A stretch of 46,913 nt of DNA, taken from NCBI GenBank assembly GCA_000434235.1, contig FR892008.1, positions 1 to 46,913 of the forward strand. Direction: 5' to 3'. Position numbers and translations under genes: made by a program. The notes beneath the pieces were generated by a model. The model was not told the origin of the DNA. It made no database searches and worked only from the letters and a program-made list of their open reading frames with translations. Below, piece by piece: positions 8,330 through 15,518 of the stretch. Every line of letters begins with the position of its first letter. Position 1 is the stretch's first letter. This DNA is from Alistipes sp. CAG:268 (GTDB lineage: Bacteria; Bacteroidota; Bacteroidia; Bacteroidales; Rikenellaceae).

Positions 8330-8464
8330 CATCCCCTTCCTCCCGATAGCGACCAGCCCCGGACTTGGCGGAGTCGGATGCAAGGCCGTCCCCGTAGGAC
8401 GCTCTGTATAGCCTTGCAGCCGATGCCGGCAAGTCGGATCTTTGCGGACGGGTGGAAAGGGATG
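8330..8464. ncRNA. Structured element A after the mob operon of the tRNA-Gly element
   Basis: A closing stem of about 11 bp (8330-8340 with 8454-8464) encloses a long hairpin of about 26 bp (from about 8360 to 8434) closed by GCAAGG/CCTTGC. Unpaired conserved blocks are TAGCGACCAGCC (8347-8358) and ATCTTTGCG (8438-8446). The same architecture with different stem sequences occurs at 23840-23968. It begins a few bases after the stop of the GNAT gene on the minus strand. It may be a non-coding RNA, a structured 3' end or a transfer origin; the strand is not settled. Confidence 0.6.
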
Positions 8465-8470
8465 ATTGTG

Positions 8471-9022
8471 TCAGTCTTTGAGACGCTTTCGCATCACAAA
8501 GTTGGTCAGTTCCAACCGATTTGCCCGGCGTTTCTGAACCTTCACTACTTCGTACCCTCTCTTCTCGAAGAAAGGACGAGCCGTCAGGCTCACTTCCGAA
8601 GTGATTTCCGAGACTCCGTATTCCCAGGCTCTCTTTTCTACGGCCGAGAGCAGCAAACTCCCGACGCCGACTTGCTGATAATCCTTGTGCACGAAGAGCG
8701 AATGCAGATAGCCTTCGGCATTCATCGACGAGAAGCCGATGATCTCGTCCCGTTCGTTCAGTGCAGCTACGTAGTCATTGCGAGCCAATAGGTCTTTCAT
8801 ATGCTCAGCACTCTCCCCGCACGAAGCCCAGTCTTCCACCTCTTCGCGGGTATAGTCCCGCGCATTTACATGTAGAACCGTCTCCCGAAACAAGGTTTGC
8901 AGCACGGGAATATCCTCCTCCGAGAGTTTTCGCAATTTATATGGAGGACTTGGCGACTCAATCTTCTGGCATGCATTCTTGGCTGTAGAAAAGCGGCGGT
9001 AATTCTCGGATTTCTCTTTCAT
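8471..9022 (-). CDS. GNAT-family N-acetyltransferase
   Basis: The 183-residue protein has a GNAT fold: an N-terminal YKLRKLSEEDIPVL, the acceptor region GFSSMNAEGYLHSLFVHKDY, the acetyl-CoA loop QQVGVGSLLL, and a C-terminal ARPFFEKRGYEV. These enzymes move an acetyl group from acetyl-CoA to an amine; the substrate is unknown. The first 28 residues look poorly conserved, so translation might begin later. It is downstream of the relaxase gene on the same strand, 78 bases away, and is probably cargo in the mob operon. Confidence 0.85.
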   Translation of the reverse strand: MKEKSENYRRFSTAKNACQKIESPSPPYKLRKLSEEDIPVLQTLFRETVLHVNARDYTREEVEDWASCGESAEHMKDLLARNDYVAALNERDEIIGFSSMNAEGYLHSLFVHKDYQQVGVGSLLLSAVEKRAWEYGVSEITSEVSLTARPFFEKRGYEVVKVQKRRANRLELTNFVMRKRLKD

Positions 9023-9100
9023 ATGCTCGTCGGGTTATTGCCCTATAAAAGATAGGCTTTTAATTCCAGCTGGCGCACACGGGTATCCGACAAAATTTCG

Positions 9101-10381
9101 TTACCGGCTCGGGCCGCGCGATTTCTTCTTCGGGGTAATGATGCGGCGTGGCCGGTCCTGCTGTCGTTCGGTTTGGGCAGGGCGAGGTTCGCGGGGATCG
9201 TCCCAACTTTCCCGGTAGGTCGTATCCGATGCCTTCTCTTTCCAGAGGTAGGGACGTGCCGTCGTGCCTCCCCACCATTTCACCAGCGCCCGCACGACAT
9301 ATCCCGCTTCAATCCGGTCCCGGTCCATGCGCCGCATCGTGTATTTCCCGTACTCCACCCAGTCCCGCGGATCGTCCCGATAGATCCATGCCATCTGCAG
9401 TCGGTCGTCCATCACCACATAACCCTCCGATTGCATTCCCCGCACGAAGATTGGTTCTCCCTCGCGGAGCATCTCGATCTGCTCCTTGGTCAAGGGCTTG
9501 CCTGCAATCGACAGATTCCGATGCGGCGACTCTGGCTGCTGTTGCCGGAGCTTTTCCGCCTCCAGTTTTTGCAGAATAGTCAAGACTTGCGGACGTTGTT
9601 CCTCCGTGTAGTTGCGAATCCGCTCGATCATCGCCTGTCGGAGGCGATTCTGCTCGATCCGTTGCGTCAAGCGGCCGTAGCTGAACTTGCGGTCCACCTG
9701 CGAGGCCTTGAACGTATGTCCCTCCAGGGTAAAGGTCACGCCCTGGATCTCCTTCGCAGGATCTCCGCCCCGATGGACAAAGGTCGTGGCGACCTGTCGT
9801 TTGGCCAGTTCTTCAACAAGCGCTGTCCAGGAAGTGCAAACGGGCAGCAGCTCCCGCAGGTGGTCGTAAATGCGGTGGCGCAGTTGCTCCGGGCCATGCA
9901 GCCGTTCCGTGGAGACCTGCTCCTTGCCGTGCGAAAAGGTCAGCCCGTACTCCTGCTTGAGCTCCCTGCAGATACGCATGTTGCGCAGGCGTTCGTTGCG
10001 GTCCGGTACCAGCGTTGTATCGTAGCGTACCCGGTTGTAGAGGATATGCACGTGGGGATGTTTTGTATCGGTGTGGCGCACGACGAGGTGTTGTGTGCCG
10101 GTAATTTCCATGCGTTGCATATACTCCCGTGCCAGGTCAATCATCAACTGGTTCGACATCCGCGGGTCATCGTCGGGGTGGAACGACAGCGAGATATGTC
10201 CGACAACCCGTTCGACATCGGGACGGGCCCGGCGCTGGAACTCGAAGCTGCCGATCAGTGCCTGCCGATCGGAGAGCTCCACGCCGTCGCTCATCAGGAT
10301 GTAAGCCTTTCCCGGCTCCTTGCCGAGCAGGTAGCGCACCGCGCCGCCGAAGGATTTGCAGGTTACGATTTTGCCGATCAT
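9101..10381 (-). CDS. Relaxase / mobilization nuclease, MobP type
   Basis: The 426-residue protein starts MIGKIVTCKSFGGAVRYLLG, typical of Bacteroidales relaxases of the Relaxase (PF03432) family, with an N-terminal tyrosine as candidate nucleophile. The metal-binding motif is HPHVHILYNRV at about residues 107-117. The C-terminus is basic and repetitive (QQDRPRRIITPKKKSRG). Relaxases nick oriT and pilot the strand during conjugation, so the element is mobilizable by a helper. The gene starts 4 bases after the MobC-like frame ends. The sequence appears intact. Confidence 0.9.
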   Translation of the reverse strand: MIGKIVTCKSFGGAVRYLLGKEPGKAYILMSDGVELSDRQALIGSFEFQRRARPDVERVVGHISLSFHPDDDPRMSNQLMIDLAREYMQRMEITGTQHLVVRHTDTKHPHVHILYNRVRYDTTLVPDRNERLRNMRICRELKQEYGLTFSHGKEQVSTERLHGPEQLRHRIYDHLRELLPVCTSWTALVEELAKRQVATTFVHRGGDPAKEIQGVTFTLEGHTFKASQVDRKFSYGRLTQRIEQNRLRQAMIERIRNYTEEQRPQVLTILQKLEAEKLRQQQPESPHRNLSIAGKPLTKEQIEMLREGEPIFVRGMQSEGYVVMDDRLQMAWIYRDDPRDWVEYGKYTMRRMDRDRIEAGYVVRALVKWWGGTTARPYLWKEKASDTTYRESWDDPREPRPAQTERQQDRPRRIITPKKKSRGPSR

Positions 10382-10385
10382 CGTC

Positions 10386-10988
10386 TTAGAGTTTTTGTTT
10401 CAACCGTCCGATTACCTCGTCGTAGAAACGAAGGATCCGTCGCAACTCCTCCTCGTGGGAGGCAACACCGAAGGCGTGCTGGAGGAAGGCCAGTTGGTTC
10501 AGATTGTTCCTCTCGTGCGTCAATTCGGAGACCAGGCGCAGTTCTTCGGGGCCGATTCGGCGCATGATCCGTCCCGAGACATCCGCCTGGCGGGCATACT
10601 CCGAGAGGGACAGATTGCAGGCCGCTGCCTTGCGTTGCATCCGAAGGTACTCCGCCAGCAGCATCCGGCTCGAAGAGGCCGAGCCCAGCAGCTGTTTGAC
10701 GGCAAAGCAGGTCGGTGTCTTGTTCTCCTGGATCAGGCGGTCGTAGGCGGCAGGGATGGAGGCCCGGTAACTGGCTACGATACGGTTGATCTGCTGGTCG
10801 ACCTCATCCTTGTAGAGCGAACGTTCGAGGCGCTGGTTCCAGCGATCCGGCTCGATCTGGCACTGTGTATAGACTTCGGTGGACTGGCCGGTCGTGGTGA
10901 TGCGGGCATAGATCGGGGCCTTGCCCTTTTTTGTGACTTTGGTCTTCTTGCAGAAGAAGACGACGCTGAAGGTGGTTCGTGGCAACAT
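10386..10988 (-). pseudogene. Chimera: tyrosine integrase N-terminus fused to MobC
   Basis: Residues 1 to about 118 match the arm-binding N-terminus of Bacteroidales tyrosine integrases (TTFSVVFFCKKTKVTKKGKA, APIYARITTTGQSTEV, CQIEPDRWNQRLER). The rest matches a MobC relaxosome protein (RKAAACNLSLSEYARQA, then ELTHERNNLNQLAFLQHAFG). The integrase catalytic domain is absent. The reading frame is open, so a 200-residue hybrid could be made. A deletion joining int to mobC explains it best. The start at 10988 (MLPRTTF) fits integrase N-termini. MobC function may survive; integration cannot. Confidence 0.75.
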
Positions 10989-11131
10989 GGCTGCTTGGTT
11001 TTTGAGTAAATTAAACGTCTTCAGCACCGGAATGTTGCAGAGTAAAATAATGCAAATCAGCGAAATATAGCTAAATCGTGACCTATTTTCAGCCCGAGCA
11101 AAAAAGGTCACGATTAAGGCCTGAAATACTT

Positions 11132-11252
11132 GCTGCCTTTTGCTTCAACAGGAGTGGGGGAATACAAGAAAAAGCCTTATATATCGCTGATATACAAGGC
11201 TTTTTGCTTTCTATCGGGGTTTCTTTCTGACCCCCTCTGGAGCGGAAAACGG
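11132..11252. repeat. Right 121-bp direct repeat (attR) overlapping tRNA-Gly
   Basis: Partner of 1947-2067, same orientation. It includes the last 15 bases of the tRNA-Gly gene with CCA and its terminator region. The copies differ at a modest number of positions, as expected if one came with the element. Confidence 0.8.
11169..11205 (-). terminator. Terminator of tRNA-Gly
   Basis: A 17-bp stem closes on the loop GCT, with A and T runs at its ends, downstream of the tRNA on the minus strand. Confidence 0.75.
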
Positions 11253-11313
11253 GACTCGGACCCGCGACCTCAACCTTGGCAAGGTTGCGCTCTACCAACT
11301 GAGCTATTTCCGC
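11238..11313 (-). tRNA. tRNA-Gly(GCC)
   Basis: On the minus strand a 76-base cloverleaf begins GCGGAAATAGCTCAGTTGG, has the anticodon loop around TTGCCAA, a T-arm with GGTTCGAGTCC, and ends TTTCCGCTCCA with CCA encoded. The anticodon is GCC. The acceptor stem GCGGAAA/TTTCCGC is perfect. Its 3' end is the integration target of the 9.2-kb element. Confidence 0.97.
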
Positions 11314-11331
11314 ATTGCTCGATTGCGAGTG

Positions 11332-11339
11332 CAAAGGTA
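11332..11339 (-). promoter_or_regulatory. -7 element of tRNA-Gly
   Basis: On the minus strand TACCTTTG matches TAnnTTTG, 18 bases before the mature tRNA 5' end. Confidence 0.6.
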
Positions 11340-11509
11340 GGCAAAAAATCCGAATCTCCAAATTTTTTCTGAAAAATCCCGAAATTTTCTCTCCGGAGAG
11401 ACGGCAACCGGCCGTTTCGGAGCCGGACCGTTCCGCCCCCGAAGCCGGGTTGCCGGACAAAAAACAGCAGTGAAGCGCATTTTGCGTTCGAAATCCGTCG
11501 CCGATGTGC

Positions 11510-11517
11510 TATCTTTG
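11510..11517 (+). promoter_or_regulatory. -7 element almost touching the acyl-CoA reductase start
   Basis: TATCTTTG matches TAnnTTTG and ends only 5 bases before the ATG at 11523. The transcript would start at or very near the start codon. Confidence 0.6.
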
Positions 11518-11522
11518 CCGTA

Positions 11523-12509
11523 ATGAAAAACGCGATCAAACTCTTTTCCGCGCTGGGGGAGCGCCTGCGCACGTTCGGATGCGACGACACGAGCCGCCGC
11601 GTTATCGCCCAAGCGTGCACGGAGAACGGATGGTTCACCCCCGACGACATCCGCCGTGCCGTGAAGGCCCTGTGCGACGAAATGCTGCAGGAGGAGACGC
11701 TCGGCCGATGGCTGGAGCTCTACCCCACGCTCCCCGTCGCGAAGCCCCGCCGCGTGCTGGTCATCATGGCCGGCAACATCCCGCTGGTCGGCTTCTTCGA
11801 CCTGCTGTGCGTCGTGGCAAGCGGCCACCGCTGCCTGGTCAAGCCCTCGGCCAAGGACTCCGCACTGATGCTCCACGTCATCGGGCAACTGCTCGACATC
11901 GATCCCGAAACGGCCGTCGAACAATACGACGGCACGGCGCCTGTCGATGCCGTGATCGCCACCGGGAGCGACAACGCCAACCGCTACTTCCGGGCCCGCT
12001 ATGCCGGGATTCCCGCCCTGCTGCGCGGAAGCCGGCAGTCGGTGGCCGTACTCTCGGGCTCGGAGAGCGCAGCCCAGCTGGCCGGGCTGGCCGACGACAT
12101 CTGGGCCTACTCGGGTCTGGGATGCCGCAACGTCTCGCTCCTGTTCCTGCCCGAGGGCTACACGCCGCAGCTCCACACACCGCCGATGCACCCCGGATAC
12201 CGCAACAACTGCCGCCAGGCCCGGGCGCTGCTTACCATGCAGGGAAGAACGTTCCTCGACTGGGGCGACTCCGTGGCGGTCGAACAGGAGGAGTTCCCCC
12301 CGATGCTGAGCCAGGTTGCCTGCGCGCACTACCGCTCGACGGACGAGGTGGCGGCATGGCTCGCCCGGCACGACGAACGCATCCAGTGCGTCGTTACCAA
12401 ATGCCTGCCCCACAGCCGCCGCGTAGCGTTCGGGCAGGCCCAGTCGCCCGCCCTGACCGACTACCCCGACGACCGGGACGTGATGGCATGGCTTGCCGGG
12501 TTGGGATAA
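11523..12509 (+). CDS. Acyl-CoA reductase-like protein (LuxC family)
   Basis: The 328-residue protein resembles the LuxC/acyl-CoA reductase family (PF05893): an N-terminal LFSALGERLR, a nucleotide-binding-like VLVIMAGNIPLVGFFDLL, HRCLVKPSAKDSAL, and a cysteine in the YSGLGCRNVSLLF segment that corresponds to the catalytic thiol. Such enzymes reduce activated acyl groups with NAD(P)H; in Bacteroidales this short form has no assigned substrate. No start further in gives a good N-terminus, so the mRNA is probably leaderless. Two conserved genes, including miaA, follow on the same strand. Confidence 0.82.
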   Translation: MKNAIKLFSALGERLRTFGCDDTSRRVIAQACTENGWFTPDDIRRAVKALCDEMLQEETLGRWLELYPTLPVAKPRRVLVIMAGNIPLVGFFDLLCVVASGHRCLVKPSAKDSALMLHVIGQLLDIDPETAVEQYDGTAPVDAVIATGSDNANRYFRARYAGIPALLRGSRQSVAVLSGSESAAQLAGLADDIWAYSGLGCRNVSLLFLPEGYTPQLHTPPMHPGYRNNCRQARALLTMQGRTFLDWGDSVAVEQEEFPPMLSQVACAHYRSTDEVAAWLARHDERIQCVVTKCLPHSRRVAFGQAQSPALTDYPDDRDVMAWLAGLG

Positions 12510-12514
12510 ATTTC

Positions 12515-12522
12515 TATTTTTG
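12515..12522 (+). promoter_or_regulatory. -7 element before the pRiA4b ORF-3-like gene
   Basis: TATTTTTG matches TAnnTTTG and lies 32 bases before the ATG at 12554. It allows this gene and miaA to be transcribed separately from the reductase. Confidence 0.65.
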
Positions 12523-12553
12523 CAAAGAGAAAGACCTTTAATACAGTATCACA

Positions 12554-13069
12554 ATGTCGATGGTATTCCGATTCCGGATGTTGAGCGACGAGAACGACCA
12601 CTTCGTACGCGACTACGAGGTGATGTACGGCACGACGCTGCTCGAATTCCACAACTTCATTCTCGACTCGCTGGAGTACGAGCCCTGCATGGCATCGTTC
12701 TTCACGGCGGACGACCGCTGGGAGAAACAGCGCGAATTCACCCTCATGGAGATGGGCGACAGCTCGGGCGAAGGGCCCGAAACGATGGAGAGCATCCGCC
12801 TGGGGCAGATCATACACAACCTCCGCGACCGGCTGATCTACCTCTTCGACATGTTCGGCGACCGGGCCTACTACCTCGAGCTCACGGGGGCCTACGAGGC
12901 CGACCCGCAGGCCTCCTACCCGCGCGAGATCTACGCCGTGGCCGAGGCTCCGGACCAGTACGACCCCTCGAAGAACCGCGAAGACGAGGACGAGGGTTCG
13001 GCCTTCGAGGAGATGATGGGCGACTTCAACGACTTCGAGGGCGACGACAACTACGACGATGAGTATTAA
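12554..13069 (+). CDS. Plasmid pRiA4b ORF-3-like protein
   Basis: The 171-residue protein has the fold signature of PF07929: VFRFRMLSDENDHFVRDYEV, then LLEFHNFILDSLEYEP and LIYLFDMFGDRAYYLEL. The C-terminus is strongly acidic, rich in Asp and Glu. The molecular function of the family is unknown. In Bacteroidales it commonly sits beside miaA, as here, where the last 11 bases overlap the miaA start. It is cytoplasmic. Confidence 0.82.
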   Translation: MSMVFRFRMLSDENDHFVRDYEVMYGTTLLEFHNFILDSLEYEPCMASFFTADDRWEKQREFTLMEMGDSSGEGPETMESIRLGQIIHNLRDRLIYLFDMFGDRAYYLELTGAYEADPQASYPREIYAVAEAPDQYDPSKNREDEDEGSAFEEMMGDFNDFEGDDNYDDEY

Positions 13070-13988
13070 GCGCCTGCTGGTCATCGTCGGGCCGACCGGT
13101 TCGGGCAAGACGGACCTGAGCATCCGCATCGCCCGCCGTTACGGCGCGCCGATCCTCTCGACCGACTCGCGGCAGTTCTACCGCGGAATGCCGGTCGGCA
13201 CGGCGCAGCCCACCGCCGAACAGCTGCAGGCAGCCGAGCACCACTTCATCGCCGACCGCGAAATAGACCGGCACCTCAACTGCGGGGCCTACGAGGCGGA
13301 GGCGCTGGCGCGTCTCGAAGCGCTCTTCGCCACACACGACATCGTGGTGGCGGTCGGCGGCTCGGGGCTCTATGTCCGGGCGCTGTGCGAAGGGATGGAC
13401 GACCTGCCGTCGGCCGACGAGGCCCTGCGCGAGCGGTTGAACACGCGACTGCGCGAGGAAGGGATCGAATCGCTCGCCGACGAGCTGAAGCGGCTCGATC
13501 CCGCCTATTGGGAACAGGTGGACCGCAGCAACCCGGCGCGTGTGCTCCGGGCCCTGGAGGTCTGCCTGCAAACGGGACGACCCTACTCGTCGCTCCGCAC
13601 GGGACGGCAGCGCACACGACCGTTTGCCGTCACGAAGATCGGCATCGACCTGCCCCGCCCCGAGCTCTACGCACGCATCGACCGGCGGGTGGAGCTGATG
13701 ATCGGCGAAGGACTCGAGGAGGAGGCACGGCGGCTCTACCCGTTCCGGCACCTCACGGCGCTGCAGACGGTCGGCTACCGCGAATTTTTCGAATACTTCG
13801 ACGGTCGCATCACGCGCGACGAGGCGATCGAGCTCATCAAACGCAATTCGCGCCGCTACGCCAAACGGCAGCTCACGTGGTTCCGGCGCGACCCCGCGAT
13901 CCGCTGGTTCGCCCCGAACGACGACCGGGCGATCCTCGACTACATCGACAGTACGGCGGCCGTACCGGCGGCCTCCGGCGAAGAGTAA
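13059..13988 (+). CDS. miaA: tRNA dimethylallyltransferase
   Basis: MiaA transfers a dimethylallyl group from DMAPP to the N6 of A37 in tRNAs that read codons starting with U. The 309-residue product has the usual length, the P-loop GPTGSGKT at residues 11-18, STDSRQFYRGMPVGTAQP (substrate tRNA and DMAPP region), VGGSGLYVRAL, and the C-terminal TVGYREFFEYFDG and KRNSRRYAKRQLTWFRRD. The start overlaps the preceding gene by 11 bases, implying coupling. It ends at 13988; the 248 bases up to the tRNA-Leu promoter show nothing recognisable. Confidence 0.97.
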   Translation: MSIKRLLVIVGPTGSGKTDLSIRIARRYGAPILSTDSRQFYRGMPVGTAQPTAEQLQAAEHHFIADREIDRHLNCGAYEAEALARLEALFATHDIVVAVGGSGLYVRALCEGMDDLPSADEALRERLNTRLREEGIESLADELKRLDPAYWEQVDRSNPARVLRALEVCLQTGRPYSSLRTGRQRTRPFAVTKIGIDLPRPELYARIDRRVELMIGEGLEEEARRLYPFRHLTALQTVGYREFFEYFDGRITRDEAIELIKRNSRRYAKRQLTWFRRDPAIRWFAPNDDRAILDYIDSTAAVPAASGEE

Positions 13989-14236
13989 CCGACAGGACGG
14001 TCACCACGGACCCCGCCTCTGAAAAAGCCTCCCCGAATACGGGTCTATAACAGGTGCGCCGGACACGGAAAGGGGCTGCAAGCCGGAGCAGGAATCCGGA
14101 GTGCCGGCTCGAATCCGGCTCGGTTTCCAGCCAAGGAGCGGGTCGGAGATCGCGGCTGCAGGTGCAAATCCCGGCTTCGGAACACGAATCGGCAACGGTT
14201 CCAACGCCGGGATTTTGCGGATCGCAAATTATTTCG

Positions 14237-14244
14237 TACTTTTG
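14237..14244 (+). promoter_or_regulatory. -7 element of tRNA-Leu
   Basis: TACTTTTG matches TAnnTTTG, 26 bases before the mature tRNA. Confidence 0.6.
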
Positions 14245-14270
14245 CCGACGTCTTCCCCGCGGAAGGCTGC

Positions 14271-14359
14271 GCCCGGATGGTGGAATCGGTAGACACGCCG
14301 GACTTAAAATCCTGTGGCCAGCAATGGCCGTGCCGGTTCGATCCCGGCTCCGGGTACCA
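14271..14359 (+). tRNA. tRNA-Leu(TAA)
   Basis: An 89-base class II tRNA: acceptor GCCCGGA/TCCGGGT, D-arm around TGGAATCGGTAGACACG, anticodon loop ACTTAAAAT with TAA, a variable arm of GTGGCCAGCAATGGCCGT type, T-arm GGTTCGATCC, and encoded CCA. Its 3' end is the target of the 15.8-kb element. Confidence 0.97.
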
Positions 14360-14364
14360 GTAAA
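14345..14364. repeat. attL of the tRNA-Leu element
   Basis: The 20 bases CGGCTCCGGGTACCAGTAAA cover the tRNA 3' end and recur exactly at 30170-30189 in the same orientation. Confidence 0.85.
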
Positions 14365-14406
14365 ATCGCTTAATTTGTTGATATAGACGAATTAAGCGAT
14401 TTTTAT
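14362..14406 (+). terminator. Terminator after tRNA-Leu, element-borne copy
   Basis: A perfect 13-bp stem (14363-14375 with 14390-14402) is followed by a T-rich run. It sits inside the element, directly after attL. Confidence 0.8.
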
Positions 14407-14414
14407 TTTCCGGA

Positions 14415-14443
14415 TTTTCCCCACATTTTCCCCACACGTGCTG
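14415..14443. repeat. Direct repeat near the left end of the tRNA-Leu element
   Basis: Tandem TTTTCCCCACA units followed by CGTGCTG recur almost exactly at 30010-30037. Repeats just inside both ends are candidate integrase arm-binding sites. Confidence 0.5.
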
Positions 14444-14552
14444 TGAATGATGTTTGACTAGGCTATTTGGAGGGGTAATTCTTCGCCAAAAATTGCCTTG
14501 TTAAATTGGTAAATCTACTCCTCCTCGATGAAATAAATCCGGGGATTTTTCC

Positions 14553-14560
14553 TATCTTTG
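14553..14560 (+). promoter_or_regulatory. -7 element upstream of the structured leader
   Basis: TATCTTTG matches TAnnTTTG. A transcript from about 14566 would include the rod-like structure and lead into the methyltransferase genes. Confidence 0.55.
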
Positions 14561-14646
14561 AATCCGTAAAACCAAGAAACAGAATAACGACAAGAGAAAA
14601 AGACAATATCAACATATAACTAATTGAGCTTTTAGCTCTTATTCTC

Positions 14647-14813
14647 GACTTTGCGAAATCTGGTAAATTTTTTGAAGTACACGAGAGTAAGCAGCGGAGG
14701 TTCACGTCTATGGGCGTGGACCGTTCGTGCTTATTTGTGTACATAGGTTTACCAGAGCCTGCAAAGTCAAATAAGCGACAACGAATGGTTTCACGCCTTC
14801 TTTATGTCGCTTA
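14647..14813 (+). ncRNA. Rod-shaped structured RNA or leader before the methyltransferases
   Basis: Bases 14647-14768 fold as one long rod with five successive helices: 14647-14654/14761-14768 (8 bp), 14659-14667/14748-14756 (9 bp), 14677-14682/14737-14742 (6 bp), 14686-14693/14728-14735 (8 bp) and 14699-14708/14713-14722 (10 bp with loop TATG). A second hairpin, TAAGCGACA/TGTCGCTTA, follows (14772-14780/14805-14813). There is no T-run after it, so transcription could continue into the gene at 14844. It may be a regulatory 5' UTR, a separate small RNA, or a DNA structure used by the element. The rest of 14360-14843 shows no coding sequence. Confidence 0.6.
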
Positions 14814-14843
14814 ACGGAGGGTCGGGGCGAAGCTTTCAAGCCT

Positions 14844-15518
14844 ATGCCCTCCACCAAATCCCATACACCGCAAATCATCTCGCGTCAGCGCGTGGCCGAC
14901 CACGGCGAGGTCTTCACCGCCGAGCGTGAGGTCAAGGCGATGTGCGACCTTGTGAAAAACGAGACCGAGCGCATCGAATCCCGGTTCCTCGAACCCGCTT
15001 GCGGACAGGGCGCTTTTCTGATCGAGATCCTGCGTCGCAAACTCGCCGTCGTGACATCCCGTTATGCCGCGACGCAATCCGAATGGGAACGCCATGCCGC
15101 GATTGCCGTATCAAGTCTCTACGGAATCGACATTCTGGCAGACAACGTGACGCTCTGCCGCAATCATCTCTACGATACGTTCCTGACGGCATACCGGGCT
15201 CTCTTCCCGAAGAGCATGAAGCCCGCCTGCTGCCGTGCGGTGCGCTATCTGCTTGCGACCAACATTCTGTGGGGTGATGCCCTGACCCTCCAAACCCCGG
15301 ACGATTCGGCGCGGCCGATTGTCTTTGCCGAGTGGTCTGACATTGGCGGCGGGCGGTTCAAACGCCGCGATTTCACGCTGGCCAACCTGCTGCAAAGCCA
15401 GCCAATGGAGGGTCCCAACCTCTTCTCCGACCTCGGAGATGCCGCCTTTATTCCGGCCCCCGTAGCCGAATATCCGCTTGTTCACTTCCTCAAACTCGGA
15501 GCCGATGAAGAACTATAA
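14844..15518 (+). CDS. SAM-dependent DNA methyltransferase-like subunit
   Basis: The 224-residue protein shows the N-terminal pattern of N6-adenine methylases: [18 protein letters not shown] followed by the SAM motif [17 protein letters not shown] (about residues 47-62) and a motif II/III-like [11 protein letters not shown] catalytic NPPY motif is missing; the equivalent place reads [10 protein letters not shown]. It may act as a partner of the next gene, which has NPPY. The start lies just after a GGAGGG that can pair with the CCCTCC in codons 2-4. The last 14 bases overlap the next gene. Confidence 0.8.
   Translation: MPSTKSHTPQIISRQRVADHGEVFTAEREVKAMCDLVKNETERIESRFLEPACGQGAFLIEILRRKLAVVTSRYAATQSEWERHAAIAVSSLYGIDILADNVTLCRNHLYDTFLTAYRALFPKSMKPACCRAVRYLLATNILWGDALTLQTPDDSARPIVFAEWSDIGGGRFKRRDFTLANLLQSQPMEGPNLFSDLGDAAFIPAPVAEYPLVHFLKLGADEEL

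Noticed and set aside
9173..10567. Long forward open frame of 464 codons
   Set aside because: It is antisense to the relaxase and MobC-like genes, which carry clear motifs; the forward translation has no recognisable features.
14053..14220. Possible second tRNA or repeat before tRNA-Leu
   Set aside because: There are several CCGG-rich repeats, but no cloverleaf can be formed and no anticodon arm is visible.
14647..14813. Retron msr-msd or diversity-generating element
   Set aside because: No reverse transcriptase gene is found near it or elsewhere in the window.
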